From Comamonadaceae bacterium (lineage in GTDB: Bacteria > Pseudomonadota > Gammaproteobacteria > Burkholderiales > Burkholderiaceae_C): a DNA stretch of 43,674 bases. The notes beneath the pieces are model-generated. The model was not told the origin of the DNA. It searched no databases and was given only the letters and a program-made list of their open reading frames with translations. How positions within the stretch are numbered: the first letter of the stretch is position 1; each line of letters starts with the position of its first letter. The DNA lies in NCBI GenBank assembly GCA_947476285.1, contig CANJPU010000047.1:1-43674 (forward strand), read 5' to 3'. Shown here one piece after another: positions 9,052 through 17,465 of this stretch. A program made the position numbers and the translations under genes.

Positions 9052-10083
9052 ATGAGAAATACTGAATCTACAAGCATGGACACCCCTGTCGCGCAGAGGC
9101 CACCCGAGCCATTTCGACTCAGCCAACCGGCGATCAATCCGCGCTTGCTGGAGATCTTCGTGCTTGTGGCGCGCGAAGGCTCCATGAAGGCCGTGGCCGA
9201 CCGAATGGGTTTGAGCCAGGCGGCCATCTCGCAATCCACCACCGCGCTGGAGCAGGCGCTGGGCCTTGAGTTGCTGGACCGCTCGGTGCGTCCGCCCGCC
9301 GTCACGATGGACGGCGCCCGCGTGCTGCGTTATGCCGAGCAGATCACCGCAAAAATACGGGAATTCGAGGAAGCCATGCGGGCTGGCGGGGGCCGTCCGT
9401 ACCCGCTGCTGCGCATCGGCATGATCAACAGCTTCGTCGCGCTTGCGGGCCCGGTCGTGCTCAGCCAACTGCGGCATCTGGCGGACGAATGGTCGGTGGT
9501 CTCTGGCCCCGAAGCGACCCGCTTGCAGGCGCTGGTGGATCGTCGCGCCGATGTGATCGTGACTTCAGATGACGCGCCAGTGCCCGACGGCATTGAGGTG
9601 TTCCCAATTCTCTCGGAGCCGCTGGTGGCTGCAGTGCCGGCGTCGTATTCGAAATCGGTGACGGACCTCAATCGCATCGCGGCGGAGTTGGATTTCATCC
9701 GCTTTGGGCACAACGCACTGATGACGCCTCGGGTCAATGCGCACATGGCCCAACTGGGCATCGCGCCCACGCGCCGCTATCACTTCGATACACCCGACGC
9801 TGCGCTCAACATGGTGGCCGCAGGGCTGGGTTGGGCCATGGTCACGCCGCTTGTGTGCGTGCGCTCCCGACTCGATTCCTCCAGTGTGCGTTTGGTGGAA
9901 CTCAAACCCACCGTCTCGCGCCGCATCTACGTGGCCAAGCGCCGCAGCGATCGCTCGGACATTGCGCACCACATCCGCACTGCCGCTGTTGCAGCGTTGA
10001 AGCAGGAGATCCTGCCGCGATTGAAAGCTTCTTACCCGCGTCTTGTCAGCCGCATTGTTCTGGACGACGCGAAGAAGGCGTAG
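9052..10083 (+). CDS. LysR-family transcriptional regulator
   Basis: A 343-aa LysR regulator. The winged helix-turn-helix is at about residues 28-87 (LLEIFVLVAREGSMKAVADR, LSQAAISQSTTALEQALG). The periplasmic-binding-like effector domain follows (about 105-310), with GLGWAMVTPLV near its end. The N-terminus is about 25 residues longer than usual; ATG 9076 is an alternative start. It is divergent from the crotonase/CoA-ligase/Bug operon and immediately upstream of another Bug receptor, so it is probably the substrate-responsive activator of one or both. Confidence 0.92.
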   Translation: MRNTESTSMDTPVAQRPPEPFRLSQPAINPRLLEIFVLVAREGSMKAVADRMGLSQAAISQSTTALEQALGLELLDRSVRPPAVTMDGARVLRYAEQITAKIREFEEAMRAGGGRPYPLLRIGMINSFVALAGPVVLSQLRHLADEWSVVSGPEATRLQALVDRRADVIVTSDDAPVPDGIEVFPILSEPLVAAVPASYSKSVTDLNRIAAELDFIRFGHNALMTPRVNAHMAQLGIAPTRRYHFDTPDAALNMVAAGLGWAMVTPLVCVRSRLDSSSVRLVELKPTVSRRIYVAKRRSDRSDIAHHIRTAAVAALKQEILPRLKASYPRLVSRIVLDDAKKA

Positions 10084-10128
10084 GCTTTCACGATCACGGT
10101 TGCACGCAAGACCCATGGAGACACCTGC

Positions 10129-11103
10129 ATGAACATCCCCAGTTTCATACGCGGCCGGCAGTGGCTGGCCTTCGTGCTTTGCCTTTTCGCGCTTTCTGCT
10201 TGGGCGCAGGAATATCCAGTCAAGCCGGTGCGCAGCATCGTGGGCTTCCCGCCAGGAGGGGCCGTCGATCTGAATGCGCGCATGCTGGGGCAGGAGCTCT
10301 CCAAGCTGTGGGGCCAGCCAGTCGTGATCGAGAACAAAGGCGGCGCAGGTTCCACGATCGGTGCGGCATCTGCGGCGCAGGCAGCGCCCGATGGCTACAC
10401 CTATCTTGTGGTCTCTCCCGCGCACGCTATCAATGCGTCTTTGTACAAGAAGTTGCCCTACGACACCGAGACGGCGTTCGTTCCCGTGACTCAGCTTGTT
10501 TCCTCGCCACTCGTGCTGTATGCGCATCCGTCGCTCCCCGCGAACAATGTGCGAGAGCTGATCGCGCTTGCGAAGGCCACGCCACGCGCACTGAACTTCG
10601 GTTTCGGTGGCAACGGCACATCGGTCCATCTTGCCAGTGTGCTGTTCAACCAGCTCGCAGGAACAGACATCGTGTACGTGCCCTTTCAGGGTGGCGGCCC
10701 GACGCTGGTGGCCATCCTGTCCGGTCAGGTGCAACTGATGTTCGGTGGCATCGAGTACTTGAACCATGTGCAGGCCGGCAAACTCAAGGCGCTCGCGGTG
10801 ACCACGACGCGCCGCGCGCCCATGCTGCCCAACGTGCCTACGGTCGCGGAGTCAGGCGTACCAGGCTTTGCCGTCGAAGCCTGGTACGGTATCTACCTGC
10901 CTGCAGGCAGCCCGCCAGCCATCGTGAGCAAGCTCAACCGAGACATCGTGCGCGCCATCAACTCACCTGAAGTGTCCCGCCGCTACGCGGAGCTTGGCTT
11001 CGTTGTGGTTGGCAGTACCCAAGAGCAGTTCAGCGCCTTCACCCGATCCGAAATCGACAAATGGCGAGCTGTCGTGCGCAGCGCAAATATCACCGCCGAT
11101 TAA
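10129..11103 (+). CDS. Bug/TctC-family periplasmic solute receptor
   Basis: Periplasmic receptor of 324 aa with a Sec signal peptide ending ALSAWAQE. Family motifs: VRSIVGFPPGGAVDLNARML, VIENKGGAGSTIGA, DGYTYLVVSPA, YVPFQGGGPTLVAILSGQ, and SEIDKWRAVVRSANI at the end. GGAGA stands 9-13 bases before ATG. It starts 45 bases after the LysR stop and is followed closely by a carboxymuconolactone-decarboxylase-like gene and another Bug receptor, all on the plus strand. The ligand is unknown. Confidence 0.93.
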   Translation: MNIPSFIRGRQWLAFVLCLFALSAWAQEYPVKPVRSIVGFPPGGAVDLNARMLGQELSKLWGQPVVIENKGGAGSTIGAASAAQAAPDGYTYLVVSPAHAINASLYKKLPYDTETAFVPVTQLVSSPLVLYAHPSLPANNVRELIALAKATPRALNFGFGGNGTSVHLASVLFNQLAGTDIVYVPFQGGGPTLVAILSGQVQLMFGGIEYLNHVQAGKLKALAVTTTRRAPMLPNVPTVAESGVPGFAVEAWYGIYLPAGSPPAIVSKLNRDIVRAINSPEVSRRYAELGFVVVGSTQEQFSAFTRSEIDKWRAVVRSANITAD

Positions 11104-11126
11104 TCCTCAACCTCACAGGAGAACCC

Positions 11127-11555
11127 ATGAGCAACACCGCAACACCCAACGAACACGAAGCCCTTGGCAAGCACGCCGGCCACTACAAGACCATGGGCGC
11201 GATGCCCGAAGCGCTGGTGGACCTTGCCCGCCACGCGCCAGGCGCCTTCGACGCGTATTCAGCCATGCGCGCGAGCTTGCTCAAGACGGAAGAACAGGGA
11301 GCCGCGCTGCCCCTGAAGTACAAGCACCTGATCATTGCGGTGCTGGACGTCCAGCGCGACGAGCCGATCGGAATGAACAACCACATTCGAGCGGCAATGC
11401 TTGCGGGCTGCACGGCAGAAGAGGTGACCGAGGCGGTCTTGCTGGGCATCATCGTCAACGGCATGCCCGCCTGGGGCAAGATCGGCCGCAAAGGCGTTGA
11501 GTTCGCGCACAAGTTCGCGCAGGAGCAAAGCGCAGCCTCGAAGACGGCGGGCTGA
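11127..11555 (+). CDS. Carboxymuconolactone decarboxylase/AhpD-like protein without CxxC
   Basis: A 142-aa all-helical protein of the CMD/AhpD-like fold. ATG 11127 is preceded by AGGAGAA; the frame is open upstream but that part overlaps the Bug gene. The core reads PLKYKHLIIAVLDVQRDEP, then NNHIRAAMLAGCTAEEV and EAVLLGIIVNGMPAW. In AhpD the active-site motif is E-x(n)-C-x-x-C-x-x-x-H. The His is present here, but the two cysteine positions are Glu and Gly, so it cannot be a thiol peroxidase. True gamma-carboxymuconolactone decarboxylases also lack this CxxC pair. A decarboxylase, isomerase or binding role between two solute receptors is possible. Confidence 0.85.
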   Translation: MSNTATPNEHEALGKHAGHYKTMGAMPEALVDLARHAPGAFDAYSAMRASLLKTEEQGAALPLKYKHLIIAVLDVQRDEPIGMNNHIRAAMLAGCTAEEVTEAVLLGIIVNGMPAWGKIGRKGVEFAHKFAQEQSAASKTAG

Positions 11556-11627
11556 AATCTCTCAAACATCCGAGACGGGTTTGCCGTATCCAGGATCCGT
11601 CGTCCCATCTTTACTGAGGAGACAAGC

Positions 11628-12602
11628 ATGAGGCAGACAACATCGGCAATATCTCGCCGTGGGTTCCTAACGGTCGCGGGTCTGGGCTCGCTGCTTGCAG
11701 CGGGTGCGCGGGCGCAAAGCCCCACCTGGGTGCCTACGCAGCCGATCCGGTTGGTGGTTCCGTTCGCGGCTGGCGGCGGCGGCGACATCATGGCCCGCCT
11801 CGTCGCGGAGCCGCTGGGGCGTGCGCTGGGCCAGACCGTCATAGTGGACAACAAGGCGGGTGCGAGCGGAGCAATCGGATCTGAATTTGTGTATCGCGCG
11901 GCGCCTGACGGCTTGACCCTGCTCTTTGGCTCGCTGGACGCACAAGGCATGTTGCCCCACATGCGCAAGCTCAGTTGGGACCCCGACAAGTTCGTGCCCA
12001 TCGCAGGCGTGGCGCAGATGGGCTTCATGTTGATGGGCCGAACCGGCATGCCTCCCACCCTGCGCGACTTGCTGGAGTTGGCCAAGACGAAACCGGTTTC
12101 CTACGGCAGCGCTGGCTCGGGCTCGTCGATCCATGTGCTTGGCGAACTGTTGCGACAAGTGACCGACACACAGTTGTTGCACATACCGTACAAGGGGGCA
12201 GGGCCGGCGCTGCAGGATCTGCTCGCCGGGCAGATCGATCTGATGTTGGTGCCGATGGCCTCCGTGCCTCAAGTTCGTTCGAAACTGGTGGTCTACGGCA
12301 TCACCTCGGCGCAGAGGTCCGGCATGGCGTCCGACGTGCCCACGCTTGCACAATTGCAGGTTCCGGTGACGGGCGATTCGTGGACCTGTGTGCTTGCACC
12401 ACCTGGAACGCCGGCGCACATCGCGGCCGCATTGCATGCGGCGCTCTACAAAGTGGTGACTGCGCCGGAGATGCAGCGGCAGTGGTCGGATCGTGGACTG
12501 GCGCCCCTGGCGATGAATCAGAGTGAGTTCGCAAACTTCTACGTCGCTGAATCAAGACGTTGGAGTTCAGTGATTCAGAAAGCAAAAATCACTGCGGACT
12601 GA
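11628..12602 (+). CDS. Bug/TctC-family periplasmic solute receptor (Tat-type signal)
   Basis: Receptor of 324 aa preceded by GAGGAGAC. The leader contains SRRGFL followed by a hydrophobic stretch and AGARAQ, which fits a twin-arginine signal and would mean export in folded form. Family motifs: IRLVVPFAAGGGGDIMARL, VIVDNKAGASGAIGSEFV, DGLTLLFGS, LHIPYKGAGPALQDLLAGQ and a C-terminal SVIQKAKI. It shares the plus-strand run with the CMD-like protein and another Bug receptor. It ends 82 bases from the convergent LIV receptor gene. Confidence 0.93.
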   Translation: MRQTTSAISRRGFLTVAGLGSLLAAGARAQSPTWVPTQPIRLVVPFAAGGGGDIMARLVAEPLGRALGQTVIVDNKAGASGAIGSEFVYRAAPDGLTLLFGSLDAQGMLPHMRKLSWDPDKFVPIAGVAQMGFMLMGRTGMPPTLRDLLELAKTKPVSYGSAGSGSSIHVLGELLRQVTDTQLLHIPYKGAGPALQDLLAGQIDLMLVPMASVPQVRSKLVVYGITSAQRSGMASDVPTLAQLQVPVTGDSWTCVLAPPGTPAHIAAALHAALYKVVTAPEMQRQWSDRGLAPLAMNQSEFANFYVAESRRWSSVIQKAKITAD

Positions 12603-12622
12603 GCCCGCTCCCCTAGGCTGTC

Positions 12623-12643
12623 ATCCCGGACTCGATTCGGGAT
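12623..12643. repeat. Palindromic repeat between convergent genes (possible terminator)
   Basis: Inverted repeat with arms ATCCCG (12623-12628) and CGGGAT (12638-12643). The flanks GTC before and CCA after match the look of the dispersed CATCCCGGACT-TCGGGATCCA type palindromes seen in intergenic regions of many proteobacteria. It lies between the convergent ends of a Bug gene and the LIV receptor gene, where it could serve as a bidirectional terminator stem, but no T-tract follows. Confidence 0.5.
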
Positions 12644-12684
12644 CCACTTCACTTGGACAAATGTATTGGCCGCCCTGTCCTAGA

Positions 12685-13917
12685 CTACTGCGTCGCCTTC
12701 AGCGGAGCGGCGATCGCGACGTCCGACGGATAGACCACGACCGGCACGCCGTTCTGCCACTGCAACAGCAGGCCAGGCGGGTTGATTCGCTTGCCGCTGG
12801 CTTCGAAAGATACCTGGCCGTTGAGGGCCGCTACCGTAGGGCCGGATTCGATCTTCATTGAGTGCATCACATCAGCGATCTTTTTGCGGTCGGTAGAACC
12901 CGCGCGCTCAAGTGCTTCCTTGAGCAGATAGACGTGTCCGTAGCCGAAGGCTGGATCGAAGGTCATCCACGGCAGGCCTGTGCGCTGCTTCCAGCGTGCT
13001 TCGAGGTCGCCGCTCTTCTTGGTCGGCCAGACGGTGGCGAAGACGACTGTTCCCTCGAGGCCTTCCTTGGGCATCAGGTTAAGCATTTCGGGGTCGAAGG
13101 CGCCGCCGCCATAGATGAAGAAGGGCGTGTTCTTGGGCGTGATGCCAACCTGTGCAAGAGAGGTCAGGATGGTCTTGGTGTCCGGCGCAATCGCCGTTGA
13201 GAAGAAGATGAAGCTCGGGCGGGCGCGCCGTACGCGCTGCGCGATCACAGAGCCGTCTGCCAGTTGGATGGCAAAGACTTCCTTGGCCACGACATTGATG
13301 CCCTTGGCCTTGAGAGCCGCCTCGACGCCATCGGCCGTCGCAATCGTGCCCGGGGTGTTGACTGCAAGGATCGCCACGTCCTTCATGTTTGCACCTGAGC
13401 TGAGTCTGGCCAGTTGTTCCATCAGCGGCAATACCGCCGGGGCTGCTTGGCCGCTGGGCATGTTGGTGCCGAACACGTTCTTGAAGCCACGCGTGGTGAG
13501 CTGGTCGGCGCTGCCCTGCACCAGCCACGGAATGCCGGCCCGCTCGGTGATCTCGGTGATGGCTAGTTGTTGCGAACTGATATAGGCGCCGGCGCCACCG
13601 ACAATGTTTGGATTGCTGGCAATAAGCCGCTGGGCAGCGTTGCTCGCGTCGTCGGGTCGCGCACCGGCGTCAGCGATGATGAGCTTGATCTTCGCGCCGC
13701 CCAGGGACTTGATGCCGCCCGCAGCGTTGATTTCCTCTGCCGCCATTTCCGCACCCTTGATGGCACGGGCACCGTTGGTGCCATAGGGGCCGGTCAGGTT
13801 GTCGATGATCGCGATCTCGACTTCCTTGGGTTGGGCCTGTAGCTGACCGGCGGTGAGCATGAGGCCGGCAAGACAGGTCAGCGCGAATCGCATGGTGGTC
13901 GCAAACGTAGGTATCAC
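12685..13917 (-). CDS. LIV-type ABC transporter substrate-binding protein
   Basis: Periplasmic receptor (410 aa) of the branched-chain amino-acid/HAAT family. GTG 13917 is chosen because AAGGAG lies about 7 bases upstream; an ATG at 13893 is the alternative. Signal peptide MRFALTCLAGLMLTAGQLQA, then the type I receptor fold: VEIAIIDNLTGPYGTNGARA, AAEEINAAGGI, IVGGAGAYISSQQLA and FDPAFGYGHVYLLKEALERA. It is the last gene of the importer operon. Such receptors often bind aromatic or aliphatic acids rather than amino acids; the SDR and CoA-linked context favours that here. Confidence 0.92.
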   Translation of the reverse strand: MIPTFATTMRFALTCLAGLMLTAGQLQAQPKEVEIAIIDNLTGPYGTNGARAIKGAEMAAEEINAAGGIKSLGGAKIKLIIADAGARPDDASNAAQRLIASNPNIVGGAGAYISSQQLAITEITERAGIPWLVQGSADQLTTRGFKNVFGTNMPSGQAAPAVLPLMEQLARLSSGANMKDVAILAVNTPGTIATADGVEAALKAKGINVVAKEVFAIQLADGSVIAQRVRRARPSFIFFSTAIAPDTKTILTSLAQVGITPKNTPFFIYGGGAFDPEMLNLMPKEGLEGTVVFATVWPTKKSGDLEARWKQRTGLPWMTFDPAFGYGHVYLLKEALERAGSTDRKKIADVMHSMKIESGPTVAALNGQVSFEASGKRINPPGLLLQWQNGVPVVVYPSDVAIAAPLKATQ

Positions 13918-13973
13918 TGCTATCTCCTTTGTGGTTTGAAAAGTGCTGGCATGCAATCAGTTCGTGTTGTGCT

Positions 13974-14720
13974 TCAGTGGGAGTCGCCGCCTGGTGAATC
14001 CTGTGCAACGGCGGCCACGCCCATGTAGGTGGTGCGAATCCTCTCGTCGTGCAGCAGCGTTTGCGGCGCGCCTTGCAGGGTAATGCGGCCGGAGTCCAGC
14101 ACATAGCCCCAATCGCATGATTCAAGAGATTCAGCGACGCGTTGCTCGACGAGCACCACGGTGACGCCGGCGAGTTTGTGCGCCTTGCCGATGTGCTCGA
14201 ACATTTCATCGGCCATGATCGGGGACAGGCCGAGCGAGGGCTCGTCAAGCAGCAACAGGCGCGGCGACGACGCCAGCGCGCGCCCGATGGCGAGCATCTG
14301 TTGTTGCCCACCCGACAGCATGCCCGCTTGTTGCTTGCGCCGCTGCGCGAGTATGGGAAAGAGCTCATAGGCGCGCTCGACGGCCTGCTGCTTTTGCAGG
14401 CGACCACGAACGCAATAGGCGCCCATTTCAAGATTCTCTGCAACGGTCATCGACTTGAAAACCTGCCGGCCCTCCGGCACGTGCGAGATGCCGCGCGCGG
14501 CGCGGTCGGCAGGGTCCAGGGCAAGGAGATCCTCGCCTTCGTAGAAGATTCTTCCACTTGTGGCGGGCACGACGCCGGAGATGACCTTGAACATCGTTGA
14601 TTTGCCCGCGCCGTTGGGGCCAACAATGGCGACCATCTGGCCCTCGGTGATCTCCAGGCTGACGTCACTCAGTGCCTGAATATTGCCGTAGGCGGCGCTA
14701 ATGCCTTCAAGCCGCAGCAT
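13974..14720 (-). CDS. livF: LIV-type ABC transporter ATPase (LivF)
   Basis: ATP-binding subunit, 248 aa, cytoplasmic face of the importer. Walker A GPNGAGKST (34-42), signature LSGGQQQ (135-141) and Walker B LLLLDEP (155-161) are all intact. Start ATG 14720 overlaps the 3' end of the fused livMG gene by 14 bases, a sign of translational coupling. Length and motif order are normal for LivF. It should pair with the divergent ATPase domain at the C-terminus of LivMG. Confidence 0.95.
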   Translation of the reverse strand: MLRLEGISAAYGNIQALSDVSLEITEGQMVAIVGPNGAGKSTMFKVISGVVPATSGRIFYEGEDLLALDPADRAARGISHVPEGRQVFKSMTVAENLEMGAYCVRGRLQKQQAVERAYELFPILAQRRKQQAGMLSGGQQQMLAIGRALASSPRLLLLDEPSLGLSPIMADEMFEHIGKAHKLAGVTVVLVEQRVAESLESCDWGYVLDSGRITLQGAPQTLLHDERIRTTYMGVAAVAQDSPGGDSH

Positions 14721-16494
14721 GTTTCACCATCCATTTGCGCCCGAGATAGGCTTCCACAACCTTGGGATCATTGACGACGTCCAAGGGCGCGCCGGACGCG
14801 ATGACCACGCCGTGGTCCAGCACCACAAGTTGATCGCAGATCTTGAGCATCGCGTGCATCGTGTGTTCGATGATCATGACGGTCACGCCTTGCTGCGGCA
14901 GGCGTTTGATCACCAGCAGGAGTTGCTCGATTTCCTCATGTGCAAGGCCGGCGAATATTTCGTCAAGCAGCACCAGGCGGGGCGATCCTGCAAGCGCGCG
15001 GGCGAGTTCAAGTAGACGCAACTCGACGCCGTTGAGCTCACTGGCAAGGGCGCTCTGGCTGCGTGTCAGGCCGACTGTCGCAATGGCCCGTTTGGCGCAA
15101 GCAATCGCGTGTTCGTCGTCGGTTTGCGTGGAAATCGCGCCGACGACAACGTTGTCCAGCACGGAAAGCCGCAGGAAGGGGCGTGGCACCTGAAAGGTTC
15201 TGCCGATGCCCAGCCGGCTGATGGCTGTGGGGGGCAGACCCGTCACGTCTTGGCCGTCGTAGGTCACCCGGCCTGCGTCTGGCGTGATAAAGCCGTTCAA
15301 GAGATTGAACGCGCTGGTCTTGCCTGCGCCGTTCTGCCCGATCACGCCGAACACCACACCCTGCGGCACCACAAAGCTGACGTCGTTCACTGCCTTCAGT
15401 CCGCGAAAGGACTTGGTGAGCCCGCTCACGACGAGGAACTGCGCGTTTCTTGGCCCGGGGTCGCGGCTTGCTGGCGGGCCGGCGCTATCGGCAGCGGGCG
15501 CGGCCGGCGCTCCATCAGGCAGGGCCGAAGCAACGGATCCACGTCGCATTGAGACAATCCGGTCGCGCACATACCAGTACAGCCCTTCAGGGGCGATCAT
15601 GATCGCGAGGATCAGCGCGAGACCGTAGACGATGCTTTGAATTCCGGGAATGGTATGCCCGAGCAGCGCATGCAAACCGTCGCCCAGCGGAATCAGCACT
15701 GCGGCACCGATCAGCGGCCCCCACAGCGTGCCAAGCCCGCCAAACAGTGAGACCACCATGGCCTGCGCGGAGACGTGCAGGCCGAACACATCTGCGGGCA
15801 CGGCGACGCGGATCACAACCACATAGAGGCCGCCAGCCGCGCCGGCCATCGCGCCGCTGATCGCGGTGGCGACCATCTTGCGGCGCCAGACATCGATGCC
15901 AGCGGCGGCGGCGGCTTGCTCGTCCAGCTTGATCGCGCGCAGCGCGAGGCCGAAGCGTGATCTTTCAATGACATGCGAGATGAGCAGCGCAAGAAACAGA
16001 AGCACGCCTGCGAGCAAGGTATAGACGCCCACGTCGTCGAATTGCATGAACCACGCTGTGTCCTGCGCCTTGCGCGGCAACATGACCTCTTGATAGCGCA
16101 GCCAATCGAGCACGTAGCGAATCACCACCGGGTAGGCCAGCATGGCCAGCGCGAAATGGATGCCGCGCAACCGAAGCGTCGGCAGCCCGATCAGCACTGC
16201 GGCCAGCGCTGCAACCACGATGCCCGCCGGAATGCCCAGCCAGGGTGTCACGTTCCAGATCGAAAGGAGAAGCGTGACAGTGAATGCGCCAAGCCCAAAG
16301 AAAGCCGCATGCCCGAATGAGATCACACCGGCGTAACCGCCCAGGATGTTCCAGGCAAGCCCAAGCACCGAGAAGATGGCCACGATGGTCATCACCTGCT
16401 GGTAGTACATGTTGGCGAAGACGCTCGCCAGCAGGACATAGAGCCCGCACACTGCCGTGATGCAGCCCAGGGTGAAGGGATCGATCCGCCTCAT
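14707..16494 (-). CDS. Fused LIV permease-ATPase (LivM-LivG)
   Basis: A single 595-aa chain joins the LivM-type permease (about 1-310, many hydrophobic segments; GGYAGVISFGHAAFFGLGAF and ARFG-type FGLALRAIK) to a LivG-type ATPase (about 354-590) through a Pro/Ala-rich linker (about 315-350). Walker A is GQNGAGKT (386-393) and Walker B LVLLDE (507-512). The signature loop is LNGVE rather than LSGGQ, so this site is degenerate and ATP hydrolysis may be asymmetric with LivF. It sits 2 bases downstream of livH. Such fusions occur in Burkholderiales catabolic importers. Confidence 0.93.
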   Translation of the reverse strand: MRRIDPFTLGCITAVCGLYVLLASVFANMYYQQVMTIVAIFSVLGLAWNILGGYAGVISFGHAAFFGLGAFTVTLLLSIWNVTPWLGIPAGIVVAALAAVLIGLPTLRLRGIHFALAMLAYPVVIRYVLDWLRYQEVMLPRKAQDTAWFMQFDDVGVYTLLAGVLLFLALLISHVIERSRFGLALRAIKLDEQAAAAAGIDVWRRKMVATAISGAMAGAAGGLYVVVIRVAVPADVFGLHVSAQAMVVSLFGGLGTLWGPLIGAAVLIPLGDGLHALLGHTIPGIQSIVYGLALILAIMIAPEGLYWYVRDRIVSMRRGSVASALPDGAPAAPAADSAGPPASRDPGPRNAQFLVVSGLTKSFRGLKAVNDVSFVVPQGVVFGVIGQNGAGKTSAFNLLNGFITPDAGRVTYDGQDVTGLPPTAISRLGIGRTFQVPRPFLRLSVLDNVVVGAISTQTDDEHAIACAKRAIATVGLTRSQSALASELNGVELRLLELARALAGSPRLVLLDEIFAGLAHEEIEQLLLVIKRLPQQGVTVMIIEHTMHAMLKICDQLVVLDHGVVIASGAPLDVVNDPKVVEAYLGRKWMVKHAAA

Positions 16495-16496
16495 GG

Positions 16497-17456
16497 CTAC
16501 ACCCTATCCACTTTGCTGCCGAATATGCCGTCCGGCTTGAAGAACAAGGTTGCGACGAAGACGACAAAAATCGCGGCACTCTGCAGCTCGATCGGCAGGA
16601 ACAGCGCCGAGATCTGCTGCACGACACCGATGATCAACCCCCCCCAGAACGCACCGAGGATCGACCCCAGTCCACCCAGCACAACCGCTGCGTACATGAT
16701 GATCAAGAATTGCACGCCGACGTAGGGTTGGAACGGGTAGTAGACGGAGACCAGACCACCGGCCACGGCGGTAATGGCCACACCGAAGGCGAAGGCAAAG
16801 CGATGCGCGCGGTCAACCTTGATGCCGACATAGGTAGCTGCCACAGGGTTGTCGGCCGCAGCGCGCAGTGCCTTGCCCAGCGAGGTGCGCGAAAAGACCA
16901 GGTAGATCACCACCACCAGCGCTGCGGCAACCAGGCACGATATCGCCTGCCCTTTGTTGATGAACACCTGGGCATCCAGCCCTGGAATCGGCTGCAGCAT
17001 CCAGGCTTGGTCGGATATCGGCGTCTGGTTTTGCCGCGGAACCGCACCGAACCAGGCAAGGGCAACATTCTGCAAAATAAGCGAGATGCCCAGCGTGAGG
17101 ATCATCTGGGTGTAGTGGCCTTCTCCCTCGCTTGCCATCACACGCAGACCGGTGGAGCGCGACAGCACCAGACGATGCGTCATTGCGCCCAAGACGAAGA
17201 TGACCGGGCCTGTAAGCAGAATGCCGACATAGGCGCCTGCCGTCACCCCGAACAAACCGAGCGGAGCGAGAAGCGCTGCAGCGAAGACCGCGCCGTACAT
17301 CCCCAGCATCAAAAATTCGCCCTGCGCGAAATTGACCACTCGCATGATGCCGAAGATCAGCCCGACGCCCGAGGCCATTAGCCCGTAGATGATTCCCGCC
17401 ATCAGTCCGGCGGTGACCGTCTGCATGACGGCCTCGGCAGCTACGCTCAAGATCAT
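16497..17456 (-). CDS. livH: LIV-type ABC transporter permease (LivH)
   Basis: Inner-membrane permease of 319 aa with the LivH hallmark MRVVNFAQGEFLMLGMYGA near the N-terminus and GGLGSILGAFWGGLIIGVVQ near the C-terminus. About eight hydrophobic segments are visible. It is between an SDR gene (9 bases upstream) and livMG (2 bases downstream), so it is part of one operon with them. Together with LivMG, LivF and the receptor it makes a complete importer. Confidence 0.94.
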   Translation of the reverse strand: MILSVAAEAVMQTVTAGLMAGIIYGLMASGVGLIFGIMRVVNFAQGEFLMLGMYGAVFAAALLAPLGLFGVTAGAYVGILLTGPVIFVLGAMTHRLVLSRSTGLRVMASEGEGHYTQMILTLGISLILQNVALAWFGAVPRQNQTPISDQAWMLQPIPGLDAQVFINKGQAISCLVAAALVVVIYLVFSRTSLGKALRAAADNPVAATYVGIKVDRAHRFAFAFGVAITAVAGGLVSVYYPFQPYVGVQFLIIMYAAVVLGGLGSILGAFWGGLIIGVVQQISALFLPIELQSAAIFVVFVATLFFKPDGIFGSKVDRV

Positions 17457-17465
17457 GTTGAGCGC

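Noticed and set aside
9565..10767. 400-codon minus-strand frame across the LysR and Bug genes
   Set aside because: Antisense to two clear genes, and the translation is rich in His, Arg and Gln without any domain.
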